Part shown: piece after piece, positions 55,912 to 63,636 of the stretch
How positions within the stretch are numbered: position 1 is the stretch's first letter
Layout: each line of letters opens with the position of its first letter
Source of the DNA: a virus
IMG/VR virus record: IMGVR_UViG_3300036944_001289
Span: 145,283-209,282 of that record
Direction: 5' to 3' (one strand)
Length of the DNA: 64,000 bases
Made by a program: the position numbers and the translations under genes
Notes under the pieces: generated by a model
What the model was told of the DNA's origin: nothing
The model's input: only the letters and a program-made list of their open reading frames with translations
Databases searched by the model: none

Positions 55912-56480
55912 AGTTTGTATATCTGATAAAGAATCCAATGAGCAAAGTCAATATGCTTATTAGCTAACCAAGACAACCTTAATCTTAGATGGTATCTAAT
56001 ACTATCTATAGTACGCTCAAACCATTTTCTATTATTATGCTTTATCGTTTTTTCTCTGAACTCTCTTTCTCTTTTCTTTCTTTCAGAGTTGTCACTAAAA
56101 TCAAACTTTACTAGCTTAATATCTTTAATGTTACCATCAACAATATGTGCTGAATATTCTAACCAGACATCTGAATCAGGTGTAATATCATTCCATAGGT
56201 CATAGAAGCAGATGTAGTCAGTTATATCTGCTCTCTTAACCCACTTTACTGTATCTGGTTTCTCTTGACAATATCCACCTAATAGATGTGTTTTATCTTC
56301 TACAAAGATACGTTCTGACTTTCGTTCTTGAATCTCTCCGTCTTTAAAACGATACTCTGCAAGTAAGCAATTCAAATCTTTAGTCTGATATGATCGTTCA
56401 TGAAAATTAAACGACTCAAAGTTATCTGGTTTAGGTAAGTCAACTGACTTATCAATTGTTATAGAATCAAACATTCCCAA
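55908..56480 (-). CDS. hypothetical protein (MGMFDSI type)
   Basis: 190 aa. Starts MGMFDSITID, a common opening of uncharacterised phage proteins, with LNCLLAEYRFKDGEIQERKS in the middle and a basic, aromatic C-terminus. First of three coupled genes. Confidence 0.58.
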   Translation of the reverse strand: MGMFDSITIDKSVDLPKPDNFESFNFHERSYQTKDLNCLLAEYRFKDGEIQERKSERIFVEDKTHLLGGYCQEKPDTVKWVKRADITDYICFYDLWNDITPDSDVWLEYSAHIVDGNIKDIKLVKFDFSDNSERKKREREFREKTIKHNNRKWFERTIDSIRYHLRLRLSWLANKHIDFAHWILYQIYKL

Positions 56481-56541
56481 AATCGTACCCTCCGTTTAAT
56501 GGTGAATGTTCGATAACATGTGATTTAGTATAAGTAATTAT

Positions 56542-57162
56542 ATGTCTCATTTTTATATTTTATATAAGATAGTAAATAAAGTCAATAATAAATTCTATAT
56601 AGGTGTACATAAGACTGTCGATATACACGATAACTATATGGGTTCTGGTCATCTTATAAAGGCTGCTATTGCAAAATATGGTATCGAGAATTTTACAAAA
56701 GAAATAATAAACGTATTTACAAATAGTGTAGATGCGTATAATAAAGAAAGAGAAATTATAACAAAGGAGTTATTAGAGAGCAAGCAGTGTTATAATATAA
56801 AGGAAGGTGGTCGTGGTGGGTTTGAACATATAAGACAGAAAAATCTACATAAGTGGTCTAAAGGTAAGGTAATTATACATAACCCTTTAACTGGGCAGCA
56901 AACTAAAGTATCGACTGATTTATTACAATCTTATTTGGACAAAGGATGGTTAAAGGGATTTAAGCCTGAAGCACTAAAACGGATGTCGGAGTCTGGTAAA
57001 ATTAAAATACAAACAGCAGAACATCGCAGTAAGAACTCTCAAACCAAAAAGGGTTGCAAAAAATTAATACCACCAGAACATAGTATGTATAAACAGAGAT
57101 ATAAATTTATTAAAATTGAGAAGGTAGAAGAATATATAGCTGCAGGTTGGAGACTGTTTTAG
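56542..57162 (+). CDS. GIY-YIG homing endonuclease (Seg-like)
   Basis: 206 aa. The nuclease core reads YILYKIVNKVNNKFYIGVHK (a YxI...YIG variant of GIY-YIG), then MGSGHLIKAAIAKYGIENF and NKEREII with the catalytic Glu. A C-terminal DNA-binding part with GKVIIHN and NSQTKKGCKK follows. It is the only plus-strand gene between 39 and 62 kb, inserted between minus-strand operons, as expected of a free-standing mobile endonuclease. Confidence 0.85.
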   Translation: MSHFYILYKIVNKVNNKFYIGVHKTVDIHDNYMGSGHLIKAAIAKYGIENFTKEIINVFTNSVDAYNKEREIITKELLESKQCYNIKEGGRGGFEHIRQKNLHKWSKGKVIIHNPLTGQQTKVSTDLLQSYLDKGWLKGFKPEALKRMSESGKIKIQTAEHRSKNSQTKKGCKKLIPPEHSMYKQRYKFIKIEKVEEYIAAGWRLF

Positions 57163-57221
57163 ATCAATAACGATGTTCAACCTAATCTTTAGTTAGATGT
57201 AAACATCTTTCATCACCATAA

Positions 57222-57833
57222 TTAGTCCTGTGTTAAAGCTGTATTTTGTGGATTTATATTAGAGCTCTCTGCATGCCATGTGATTGGGCTCATTACTTTA
57301 TAATTTATTTCCTTTGGCTTAACAAAAGAGAAGTCACGCCAAACAATTCTATTATTAGGTTGAGCTGCTATTTGACCAGATCCATCTCTAAGTAATAGTA
57401 CGTGATAACATTTATGTTCTGGCGGATATTGACTGAAGCCATTATCGGTATGGTCTAAAGTAAACCAGTACTGACCTTCTACAGGATTACCTTTACGCTG
57501 CTTATAAGTGCAGCACATCTCACGTATATATTCATACTGTACAGTAGAGAAGTCCCATCCGTGATTGTCCCACATCTGTAACTCATGCAGCTCATGAACT
57601 ACTTTACTCTTAGGTAGCTCCCATCTAAGCATATGTATAGGTATACGAGCCCATTGTGCACCACTCTCACACAATATGCTAAAATGTAGACATCTGCTTG
57701 GTATAGATGTAACACCAAAAATAACGCAAGGTTCATATTGTCCTTTATAAGAAGCATCCATACCATATAGAATTTGTTTATCTACAAATCCGTATAGATG
57801 CTGAGGTATTGAAGCGTTTAAACAGTTATGCAT
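57222..57833 (-). CDS. hypothetical protein
   Basis: 203 aa. HELHELQMWDNHGWDFSTVQ and EGQYWFTLDHTDNGFSQYPP, with a Trp-rich central sheet, match the style of a conserved uncharacterised phage family. The start overlaps the previous stop by one base (TAATG). Confidence 0.58.
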   Translation of the reverse strand: MHNCLNASIPQHLYGFVDKQILYGMDASYKGQYEPCVIFGVTSIPSRCLHFSILCESGAQWARIPIHMLRWELPKSKVVHELHELQMWDNHGWDFSTVQYEYIREMCCTYKQRKGNPVEGQYWFTLDHTDNGFSQYPPEHKCYHVLLLRDGSGQIAAQPNNRIVWRDFSFVKPKEINYKVMSPITWHAESSNINPQNTALTQD

Positions 57834-58063
57834 TATCTATAGGTTATCCAATCTTTAATTAGCTGTATACTAAAATCAATAGCTTCTTCGTCGGTTAGTG
57901 TATCTTTTTCATATACACGTTTAATTTCTGCCTTAAGATCTCGAAATGTATTACCATCAATCTCGATACTAACTGGCCATTCTACTGTTTCTTCAAAAGC
58001 TTTTTCAGCTTGTTTTTCTATCTCTGGGGGTGTTTCTAACTGAGTAGTTTCGGTGGGAGACAT
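57833..58063 (-). CDS. small acidic hypothetical protein
   Basis: 76 aa, Glu-rich N-terminal half and a helical end (DEEAIDFSIQLIKDWITYR). Five bases after the small membrane gene. Confidence 0.55.
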   Translation of the reverse strand: MSPTETTQLETPPEIEKQAEKAFEETVEWPVSIEIDGNTFRDLKAEIKRVYEKDTLTDEEAIDFSIQLIKDWITYR

Positions 58064-58068
58064 ATAAA

Positions 58069-58212
58069 TTATTTAGCTTGAAGACAGAGGCCAATATTGC
58101 TTATTACAAAGCCAATAAATACAAGGAAGGTAGTCTTATCACCCTTGTATAAGGAGGCAGCAGCAACACATAGCTGTATTGTAGCGATTAAAATTATTAG
58201 CTTACTGCTCAT
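58069..58212 (-). CDS. small membrane protein
   Basis: 47 aa: SKLIILIATIQLCVAAASLY and TTFLVFIGFVISNIGLCL are two hydrophobic segments. Its ATG overlaps the stop of 58212-58433 by one base. Confidence 0.55.
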   Translation of the reverse strand: MSSKLIILIATIQLCVAAASLYKGDKTTFLVFIGFVISNIGLCLQAK

Positions 58213-58433
58213 TAAATTACGCCTAGACCTTCAAACTTTAAAATGTTATCGTAGATAAACTTTACTAAACGTTGATGGTCTTTAATATTGTATTGTACTC
58301 TTACCATCATTGCTCTCTTATCTTTATCGGTTATATTACTATTACGGATATGTTCTAGTGTGATACTCTGAGCTTTTTCAAAGTCAGGCTCGTTCTGTAC
58401 TTGTTCAGCGATTGAACGTAAGAATGATTTCAT
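58212..58433 (-). CDS. small helical hypothetical protein
   Basis: 73 aa, fully helical pattern (KSFLRSIAEQVQNEPDFEKA). Overlaps the ATP-grasp gene stop by 4 bases. No family recognised. Confidence 0.55.
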   Translation of the reverse strand: MKSFLRSIAEQVQNEPDFEKAQSITLEHIRNSNITDKDKRAMMVRVQYNIKDHQRLVKFIYDNILKFEGLGVI

Positions 58434-59083
58434 AATAGATTGTATTGTTGTTCCTTATACTTTAACATATATAACCAGCCATCACTAAGCCATTTAAGGT
58501 AATCTTCTGCTTTATAAGTATCACCATACCATCCACAAGAGTAAGGATGATGCGCTTCTATAAGCTCAAGACCATTAAGTGTCATTCCAACATCTAGTGT
58601 ACCATTCCAATCCTTTGGTATTTTAATTGGTATCTTTGGAGCAGGTAGCTCTTCTTTACCTAAATACCACCAAGCGGAGATTACCTTCCCTTTAGAGATG
58701 TAATACCTCCACTCATTTTCAAACTCTACGAATTCAGAGCAAAGATGTGGACCAACCTCTACGCTACCATCAGCCATTCTACCTTGATAGCGCTTATAAC
58801 GATCAGCAGGCTTAACATGTATGCCGTTATTGGGCCATTCGTTCTGTACCCATGTATTACGTTTAACTAAAGACTTCGTAAAGTGAGGAAAGTAGTTAGG
58901 CTCAATTTTAAGATCTAAAATAGATTCGATCCAAAGAGCATTACCAAATGGTGTATAGCCTTCTGGAATGCTCTTTGGATCGCTAACTATTACATAAGGT
59001 ATCTTTTGCATAGAGCATGTAGCTACAATCGATACACCATTACGAGTATCTTTAACATCATGCTCTATTGCAAACCCTTTCAT
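58430..59083 (-). CDS. ATP-grasp domain protein (DUF4343-like)
   Basis: 217 aa. HVKPADRYKRYQGRMADGSV then CSEFVEFENEWRYYISKGKV and ISAWWYLGKE, and the end GLELIEAHHPYSCGWYGDT. This gives the metal and ATP ligands of a small ATP-grasp fold (Lys, Glu, Arg, Glu, and Asn-like end). Members form amide or similar bonds, sometimes in peptide or nucleoside modification. Substrate unknown. Overlaps its neighbours on both sides by 4 bases. Confidence 0.68.
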   Translation of the reverse strand: MKGFAIEHDVKDTRNGVSIVATCSMQKIPYVIVSDPKSIPEGYTPFGNALWIESILDLKIEPNYFPHFTKSLVKRNTWVQNEWPNNGIHVKPADRYKRYQGRMADGSVEVGPHLCSEFVEFENEWRYYISKGKVISAWWYLGKEELPAPKIPIKIPKDWNGTLDVGMTLNGLELIEAHHPYSCGWYGDTYKAEDYLKWLSDGWLYMLKYKEQQYNLL

Positions 59084-59694
59084 TGTACTAAGTTCAGACC
59101 ATATGGTGTTAGATCAACAGTCTTAGATAAGTCAAAGATATTATCATGACTATCGACTGTGTCTAACTCCATCTTAGCTTTAGCAATAGCTTTAACTAGA
59201 TGCGCCTTTTTAGCTTTGCGCAGCATATTTACAGCAATTGCTTCACATTGCTCAAACGATGGTAGTACTTTACCCCAGCGTGCAATGATATGATAGATAT
59301 CATCTGACCATTTATAACCGTTAGACTCACGCCAATTCTTTACGATACCTACTAGGATAGGATCATCGATGCGTGCTTCTGCGGGATACCAAATCTCAAA
59401 CTTGGAGTATAGTCCGCACTCTACAGCTCTGTTTGCAGCTTCTAGTACTCGTACAGGTATAGCATCTACACTATAATCTTCCATAACACACGATTTAGGG
59501 CAAAGAGTCTTATACACAACCATCTCATGTGCGTCCATCACACGGTATGGATTACGTGTAATAGTTTCACCGTTCATGGCCTTTTTCTGACCCTTGAGAC
59601 CGAGCTTTTCAATAAGCTCATTTGCTACTGCATCATTAGCCATTTGAGAGGCTAATGATGTTGAGGTTTCTACTTCAAAAGTTTCGATTTGCAT
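59080..59694 (-). CDS. hypothetical protein
   Basis: 204 aa. A short helical start, then MDAHEMVVYKTLCPKSCVME and a helical C-terminal half with KAKKAHLVKAIAKAKMELD. No catalytic motif recognised. It is translationally coupled to the ATP-grasp gene, so the two may act together. Confidence 0.58.
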   Translation of the reverse strand: MQIETFEVETSTSLASQMANDAVANELIEKLGLKGQKKAMNGETITRNPYRVMDAHEMVVYKTLCPKSCVMEDYSVDAIPVRVLEAANRAVECGLYSKFEIWYPAEARIDDPILVGIVKNWRESNGYKWSDDIYHIIARWGKVLPSFEQCEAIAVNMLRKAKKAHLVKAIAKAKMELDTVDSHDNIFDLSKTVDLTPYGLNLVQ

Positions 59695-59695
59695 A

Positions 59696-59989
59696 TTAGT
59701 CTACGACTTCAGATTGTTTGAAATAACGAACAGCTCGAGAACGCATCTCAAGAAGTTCACTCTGAACAATGCGAGGAATAACAACCTCGGGCCCAGTACC
59801 GGTATTGGCACGATTAAGAGCAATCATTTTACCCTTATCACGATTAAAACGATCTCCTTTCTTAAGAGCTGTAAAAGACCAACCAATACCAACCTTAGCA
59901 GGATCATTGGTAAGCTTAGTAGCGGCAACAACACCAACATGAGCATTGGTGCGGGGATCGTGAATGTATTTAATAATGGTATTGTTCAT
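59696..59989 (-). CDS. hypothetical protein
   Basis: 97 aa, with a beta-rich first half (HVGVVAATKLTNDPAKVGIG) and a helical end. One base before 59080-59694. Early promoter element at 60010. Confidence 0.58.
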   Translation of the reverse strand: MNNTIIKYIHDPRTNAHVGVVAATKLTNDPAKVGIGWSFTALKKGDRFNRDKGKMIALNRANTGTGPEVVIPRIVQSELLEMRSRAVRYFKQSEVVD

Positions 59990-60009
59990 AGCGAGTTGAT
60001 TTTATTTTT

Positions 60010-60014
60010 GTTCC
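60010..60014 (-). promoter_or_regulatory. early promoter element GGAAC
   Basis: GGAACAAAAATAAAATC, about 20 bases before the ATG at 59989. Confidence 0.45.
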
Positions 60015-60045
60015 GGTTGTTGATTTTATTCTACTGAAAAATTCG

Positions 60046-60354
60046 TTACTTATCGTAATTTGAATACACTGTGCAGGTTTGCACATCTCCATCAATAGTC
60101 TTACCTACCACAGTAACACTAGATGGTTCTGGTTTGATATCATTATAACTAATTTTAGCAGCAGGTTCTACTTTAAAGGTAGGGGTAGTAGCAGGTTCTT
60201 TCTTCTTTGCACCTTTTGCAGTGTAATTTTTAAGAAAGCTCTCTAGTGATCCGTGCTTAGTTATAAGCAGATCAATGTAAGGACGATGATAAAGCTTTTG
60301 CTTACGTCCCGATATATTACAAGTGACAATCAGAGGTGTGTTATATTCGTTCAC
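60046..60354 (-). CDS. hypothetical protein with the conserved small phage domain
   Basis: 102 aa with a GTG start. VTCNISGRKQKLYHRPYIDL then KHGSLESFLKNYTAKGAKK repeats the C-x3-G ... GS-E ... Y pattern of 7133-7495. The rest is a Pro/Thr-rich linker and a short strand pair. Early promoter at 60371. Confidence 0.55.
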   Translation of the reverse strand: MNEYNTPLIVTCNISGRKQKLYHRPYIDLLITKHGSLESFLKNYTAKGAKKKEPATTPTFKVEPAAKISYNDIKPEPSSVTVVGKTIDGDVQTCTVYSNYDK

Positions 60355-60370
60355 ACCTTATTGTATGGTT

Positions 60371-60375
60371 GTTCC
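60371..60375 (-). promoter_or_regulatory. early promoter element GGAAC
   Basis: GGAACAACCATACAAT before the GTG at 60354. Confidence 0.4.
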
Positions 60376-60380
60376 GGGTG

Positions 60381-60635
60381 TTACTTCTTTTTGATAGAAG
60401 GTTTGCGGCCTTTTTTCTTGGTTAGTACTACAGGCTCTAGAAGAACAGTTGTAGTTACTTCTTTATCAAGATATTTTTTAGGTAGCTTTTGATCTTGAGC
60501 CTTCTTTAGGATAGGGTCAAGCTGAATAGTTGTATTGATATTCTTATCATTATTGTATGAATAGAAATAAGTCTCTTGCTTTTGAGTAGTAAATAATGAT
60601 TTGAATAATTTGATAATAGATTTAATAATGGCCAT
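60381..60635 (-). CDS. small basic hypothetical protein
   Basis: 84 aa: MAIIKSIIKLFKSLFTTQKQ then a linker and a basic end (KKKGRKPSIKKK) typical of nucleic-acid binding tails. A late box 6 bases upstream indicates late expression. Confidence 0.55.
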   Translation of the reverse strand: MAIIKSIIKLFKSLFTTQKQETYFYSYNNDKNINTTIQLDPILKKAQDQKLPKKYLDKEVTTTVLLEPVVLTKKKGRKPSIKKK

Positions 60636-60641
60636 ATAGTA

Positions 60642-60649
60642 TATTTATT
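60642..60649 (-). promoter_or_regulatory. late promoter AATAAATA
   Basis: Six bases before the ATG at 60635. A GGAAC element lies just beyond it at 60662, so both promoter classes may serve this gene. Confidence 0.5.
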
Positions 60650-61121
60650 TATTTTTATTTTGTTCCCAAGGAGTGTAACTATTTGCTGCGGCTTCTTCAG
60701 GGCATAATACCTTAACCCAACCACCTCTTATATGTAGTTTACCAGGCTTACCAGTCTTTTCGCAAGTAATTAGTGACATATAGTGAGCCATTTGCTCACA
60801 GCCAAAAAGAAATTGTTTAGCTTTATCTACGTGTTTAATGTATTGATTTATATCAATATCATGTAGCTTAGTCCATTTATCATCGTAAGATAAATTGTAA
60901 TGTATTCTAATAGTACCAAATTTTTGCTTTACGCTAGTGAGCTCGATATTTGGCATATCGAGCGTTACACTTTCTTTAACATAAAAGCGTGTAGATTTTG
61001 TTGCTAAACAAAAAGCATGAACGATTTGATACCATCCATCTCCACACTGACAGCCATACTCAAGATTTGCAAATAGCTCTGGAAACTCTTCCTTTAACTT
61101 ATTATACACTTCAGGTGTCAT
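60645..61121 (-). CDS. conserved phage zinc-binding hypothetical protein
   Basis: 158 aa. YGCQCGDGWYQIVHAFCLAT, VKQKFGTIRIHYNLS and the end SLITCEKTGKPGKLHIRGGW-VKVLC follow a widespread phage family pattern (CxCGDGW; KxKFGT(L/I)R; TCE-x-(C/T)G). Cys pairs suggest a zinc site. Function unknown. Starts 1 base after the HAD gene. Confidence 0.65.
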   Translation of the reverse strand: MTPEVYNKLKEEFPELFANLEYGCQCGDGWYQIVHAFCLATKSTRFYVKESVTLDMPNIELTSVKQKFGTIRIHYNLSYDDKWTKLHDIDINQYIKHVDKAKQFLFGCEQMAHYMSLITCEKTGKPGKLHIRGGWVKVLCPEEAAANSYTPWEQNKNK

Positions 61122-61122
61122 A

Positions 61123-61674
61123 TTACTTACACATTAGGTTAAAACCTTCTTCGATCTTACTGACAAGATCATTTATTACATTCTCTGTTAACTCGTCTTT
61201 ATAATGACCATAATAGTCTTTAATCTTTACATAGTGAGCTTTACCAAATGTTTGTAAATAACTTATCTTATCACGTGCGTTAGTAAAACCTGGATGCTGA
61301 TTATCTACAAGAACAGAGTAACAAGGCTCATCAGTAAACTTATGAGATCTTGGTGTTTTCATATATAATGCATGCCATAGATCTCTACCAATAATTTGAT
61401 TCTGAGTAAAACCTAGATTGAATGCATCATTCATCCCTTGACCATACTCTGATGTAGCTGCAGTGAGCATATATACATTTGGATATAATCGCCTCAAAGT
61501 TTTAAGAAACTCGTGCGCATTTGGGCGAAGTCTTACCCCATAGCTTTCAGTTGGTTGCATATCCCAACCTCCGGCATCTAGAGTAAAATCTACACGCACT
61601 CTATCCTTACCGAAGTTATTCCATTCAGCATGGATTAGCGTTTCATCTAAATCTAAAAATAAGAACTTATTCAT
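61123..61674 (-). CDS. HAD-superfamily phosphatase (FCP1/NIF-like)
   Basis: 183 aa. FLFLDLDETLIHAEW holds the DxDxT nucleophile motif (D8-D10), RLRPNAHEFLKTLRRLYPNV and MLTAATSEYGQGMNDAF motif II, and SVLVDNQHPGF the C-terminal Asp. This is the pattern of FCP1-type protein or small-molecule phosphatases. A 5'-3' end-repair role with the RNA ligase is possible but not indicated by motifs. Confidence 0.75.
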   Translation of the reverse strand: MNKFLFLDLDETLIHAEWNNFGKDRVRVDFTLDAGGWDMQPTESYGVRLRPNAHEFLKTLRRLYPNVYMLTAATSEYGQGMNDAFNLGFTQNQIIGRDLWHALYMKTPRSHKFTDEPCYSVLVDNQHPGFTNARDKISYLQTFGKAHYVKIKDYYGHYKDELTENVINDLVSKIEEGFNLMCK

Positions 61675-61777
61675 TTGTGTTTACTGTTTTGGCTATCTCT
61701 TCCAAAAGGGTTTGTTTTTCTTCAAATTCTTCTGGTAGAAGCATATAAAAGTCTATGGCTTTTTCTAGAGAGCTCAT
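61667..61777 (-). CDS. small acidic helical peptide
   Basis: 36 aa from the ATG at 61777 (MSSLEKAIDFYMLLPEEFEE), chosen because the early promoter at 61796 lies in the longer frame. Overlaps the HAD start by 8 bases. Confidence 0.5.
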   Translation of the reverse strand: MSSLEKAIDFYMLLPEEFEEKQTLLEEIAKTVNTNE

Positions 61778-61795
61778 AAATCTATTTTGTTTTTG

Positions 61796-61800
61796 TTCCT
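61796..61800 (-). promoter_or_regulatory. early promoter element GGAAC
   Basis: GGAACAAAAACAAAATAG, about 20 bases before the ATG at 61777. Confidence 0.45.
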
Positions 61801-62264
61801 TAATGTAAAGGTGTGAGATGTTGCTCTGAAACGACGTAACAATCAGCGAATCTTTCATCTTCAAGCATGTTTAAAGTAAAATTTTCTAGTGTTATTGCTC
61901 CTACTAATAATATTTTGCTAATATTCTTAGCATCTACTGCAGCTAATACTAGTTGTTTAATACCTATCTTTTTATATTTCTCTAAGTCTTTCTTAGATAC
62001 TTTTAAAAGTTTATTAGGACCAGTCCAAGTCACCGTTTTAACTTGCGTGTTATCTGGAAAATCTATACCACCGTCACCTTTTACTGATTCGTATATCGTT
62101 AGATCCATTGGAAGGCCTGAGTATTTACTATAGGCCATTTCACCAAGATTACCGACTATAAAATTTTCTAGATTGATCTTCTGTTTGGAAGCGTGTGAAT
62201 ACTTCTTTTTAAATGCGTTAGATAAACAGATATTAAGTTCTTCCGCAGTTAAGATAAACTCCAT
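61800..62264 (-). CDS. PD-(D/E)xK-like nuclease-fold protein
   Basis: 154 aa. FIVGNLGEMAYSKYSGLPMD gives a conserved Glu, and GDGGIDFPDNTQVKTVTW carries the D-x(n)-Q-x-K core of the restriction-like nuclease fold. Such phage proteins often carry unknown nuclease or repair activity. Late promoter 6 bases upstream. Confidence 0.6.
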   Translation of the reverse strand: MEFILTAEELNICLSNAFKKKYSHASKQKINLENFIVGNLGEMAYSKYSGLPMDLTIYESVKGDGGIDFPDNTQVKTVTWTGPNKLLKVSKKDLEKYKKIGIKQLVLAAVDAKNISKILLVGAITLENFTLNMLEDERFADCYVVSEQHLTPLH

Positions 62265-62270
62265 CTACTA

Positions 62271-62278
62271 TATTTATA
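62271..62278 (-). promoter_or_regulatory. late promoter TATAAATA
   Basis: Perfect box 6 bases before the ATG at 62264. Confidence 0.65.
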
Positions 62279-62296
62279 GCAGATGGAATTGATTTT

Positions 62297-62467
62297 TCAA
62301 GTATTAATTTCTCTTTCTAAGATAATTATCATAGATGAATAATTGATAGATGATTGATTAAAAGCGCACATATGCTTTACACTCCATCCATCTAACAGAT
62401 AGTCATTAATTGCTGATAAGTTGGTTGTACTTTCAATTTTAATCGCTTTTTCTTCTGTCGTTTTCAT
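62297..62467 (-). CDS. small hypothetical protein coupled to RNA ligase
   Basis: 56 aa, MKTTEEKAIKIESTTNLSAI then NDYLLDGWSVKHMCAF. Its ATG overlaps the RNA ligase TGA (ATGA). The L-x2-GW-x-V segment is typical of small phage regulators and cofactor proteins. Function unknown. Confidence 0.6.
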   Translation of the reverse strand: MKTTEEKAIKIESTTNLSAINDYLLDGWSVKHMCAFNQSSINYSSMIIILEREINT

Positions 62468-63474
62468 TTATTAGAATCGTAGTATTTGTTAATGACCTTA
62501 AATGATCGAATATCGGGATGATTCTCTACATTGATGACAACACCTTCAAAAGGTGTACCATTGATATCTTTAAGTTCTTCATCATACTTTTGAATTAGCT
62601 CTGGAGAAAGAACTACGTCTTGCTCAAGGAAAGGTACAGTTGGAATACCAAGTTCATTAGCAACATTGAGGAAGTAGAACTGTTCACCTTTACGAGTATA
62701 TCTATGTTCATCAATCAGATAGATTGAGAATATAGCAAGGTCTTTATTCTTAGTTGAGTGAGGATTGAGTTTGAAAGCTTGAATACCTTGACCGTAGGAC
62801 TCTCCACGGATAGCAATAGATACATTATGTTTTAAAGCATATCTGGTTAGCTTCTCAAGTATACTATATTTCTTGTTAAGAAGTGTATAGTTATTAGTAA
62901 TATCATCTTTGAATTCTAGAGTACGACCACAGATACCAGTTTTGATAGACTTATCATGGTCAAACTTAACATAGGCGGTCCAAGACTGCCCATCAATCTT
63001 TAGAGTAACATCAACCTTACTACCATAAGGTACAGAGATGTTCTGGTACCGCTCTTCGTCTGTCTTAGGTATTCCATAAGGAAGGAGACCCTTAGCTGAA
63101 AGATCAGCAGGAACAGGCGGTTCGTATTTGATGACACCAATGTAGGCGGAAATCTCCAGACCCTCGGAAGGAATCACTGGGTAGGTCTGAGCATTATCTC
63201 CAAAGATGTTCTCGATGGGTTCCACAATACCCATGGACCACTCACCGCGAAGCTTTACAGCTTTTACACGAGATGACTTCGACTTATAGAAGGCGGCCCA
63301 CGCAGTGTTGTCAGGTAGAACAGTGTCGGGCTGAATAAAGACAATCAGGTCATCAACCTTGTATTGGTCACGCTTGACAATTGACTTGTAGCCCAGAACG
63401 CCTACAATATCGAGAGCATCGGCATTGGGATGTTTAGTGGCAGTGTGAATCTTTTCAATGGAAGCTAGTTTCAT
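62464..63474 (-). CDS. RNA ligase, DraRnl/Rnl5-like
   Basis: 336 aa. N-terminal OB-type domain (KLASIEKIHTATKHPNADAL; KRDQYKVDDLIVFIQPDTVL) followed by the nucleotidyltransferase. Motif I is VTLKIDGQSW with the adenylated K159; motif III is in the Ser/Ile/Arg-Gly-Glu segment (AIRGESYG), motif IV FEGVVI and motif V SFKVIN. OB-then-transferase order is that of Deinococcus DraRnl. It seals RNA nicks and may repair tRNAs cut by host nucleases, which suits a phage with its own tRNAs. Confidence 0.85.
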   Translation of the reverse strand: MKLASIEKIHTATKHPNADALDIVGVLGYKSIVKRDQYKVDDLIVFIQPDTVLPDNTAWAAFYKSKSSRVKAVKLRGEWSMGIVEPIENIFGDNAQTYPVIPSEGLEISAYIGVIKYEPPVPADLSAKGLLPYGIPKTDEERYQNISVPYGSKVDVTLKIDGQSWTAYVKFDHDKSIKTGICGRTLEFKDDITNNYTLLNKKYSILEKLTRYALKHNVSIAIRGESYGQGIQAFKLNPHSTKNKDLAIFSIYLIDEHRYTRKGEQFYFLNVANELGIPTVPFLEQDVVLSPELIQKYDEELKDINGTPFEGVVINVENHPDIRSFKVINKYYDSNK

Positions 63475-63636
63475 AACATTATAAGAAAATAAATTGCAAG
63501 GATTATAAGCGGGATGATTAAAGGAATCTTTATCACTGTAGGTTTTCTCCGAATCTTATTTTTCTTGATTCTTGGAGAATACTTGAGAGTGTCGGTAATA
63601 TGAAGACTTCTACGACCCGGTGAATGATTCATCTTA

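Noticed and set aside
63481-63636. Possible small gene between the RNA ligase and the hexapeptide gene
   Set aside because: Frames are very short and AT-rich or Arg-rich without start context; nothing convincing is seen.
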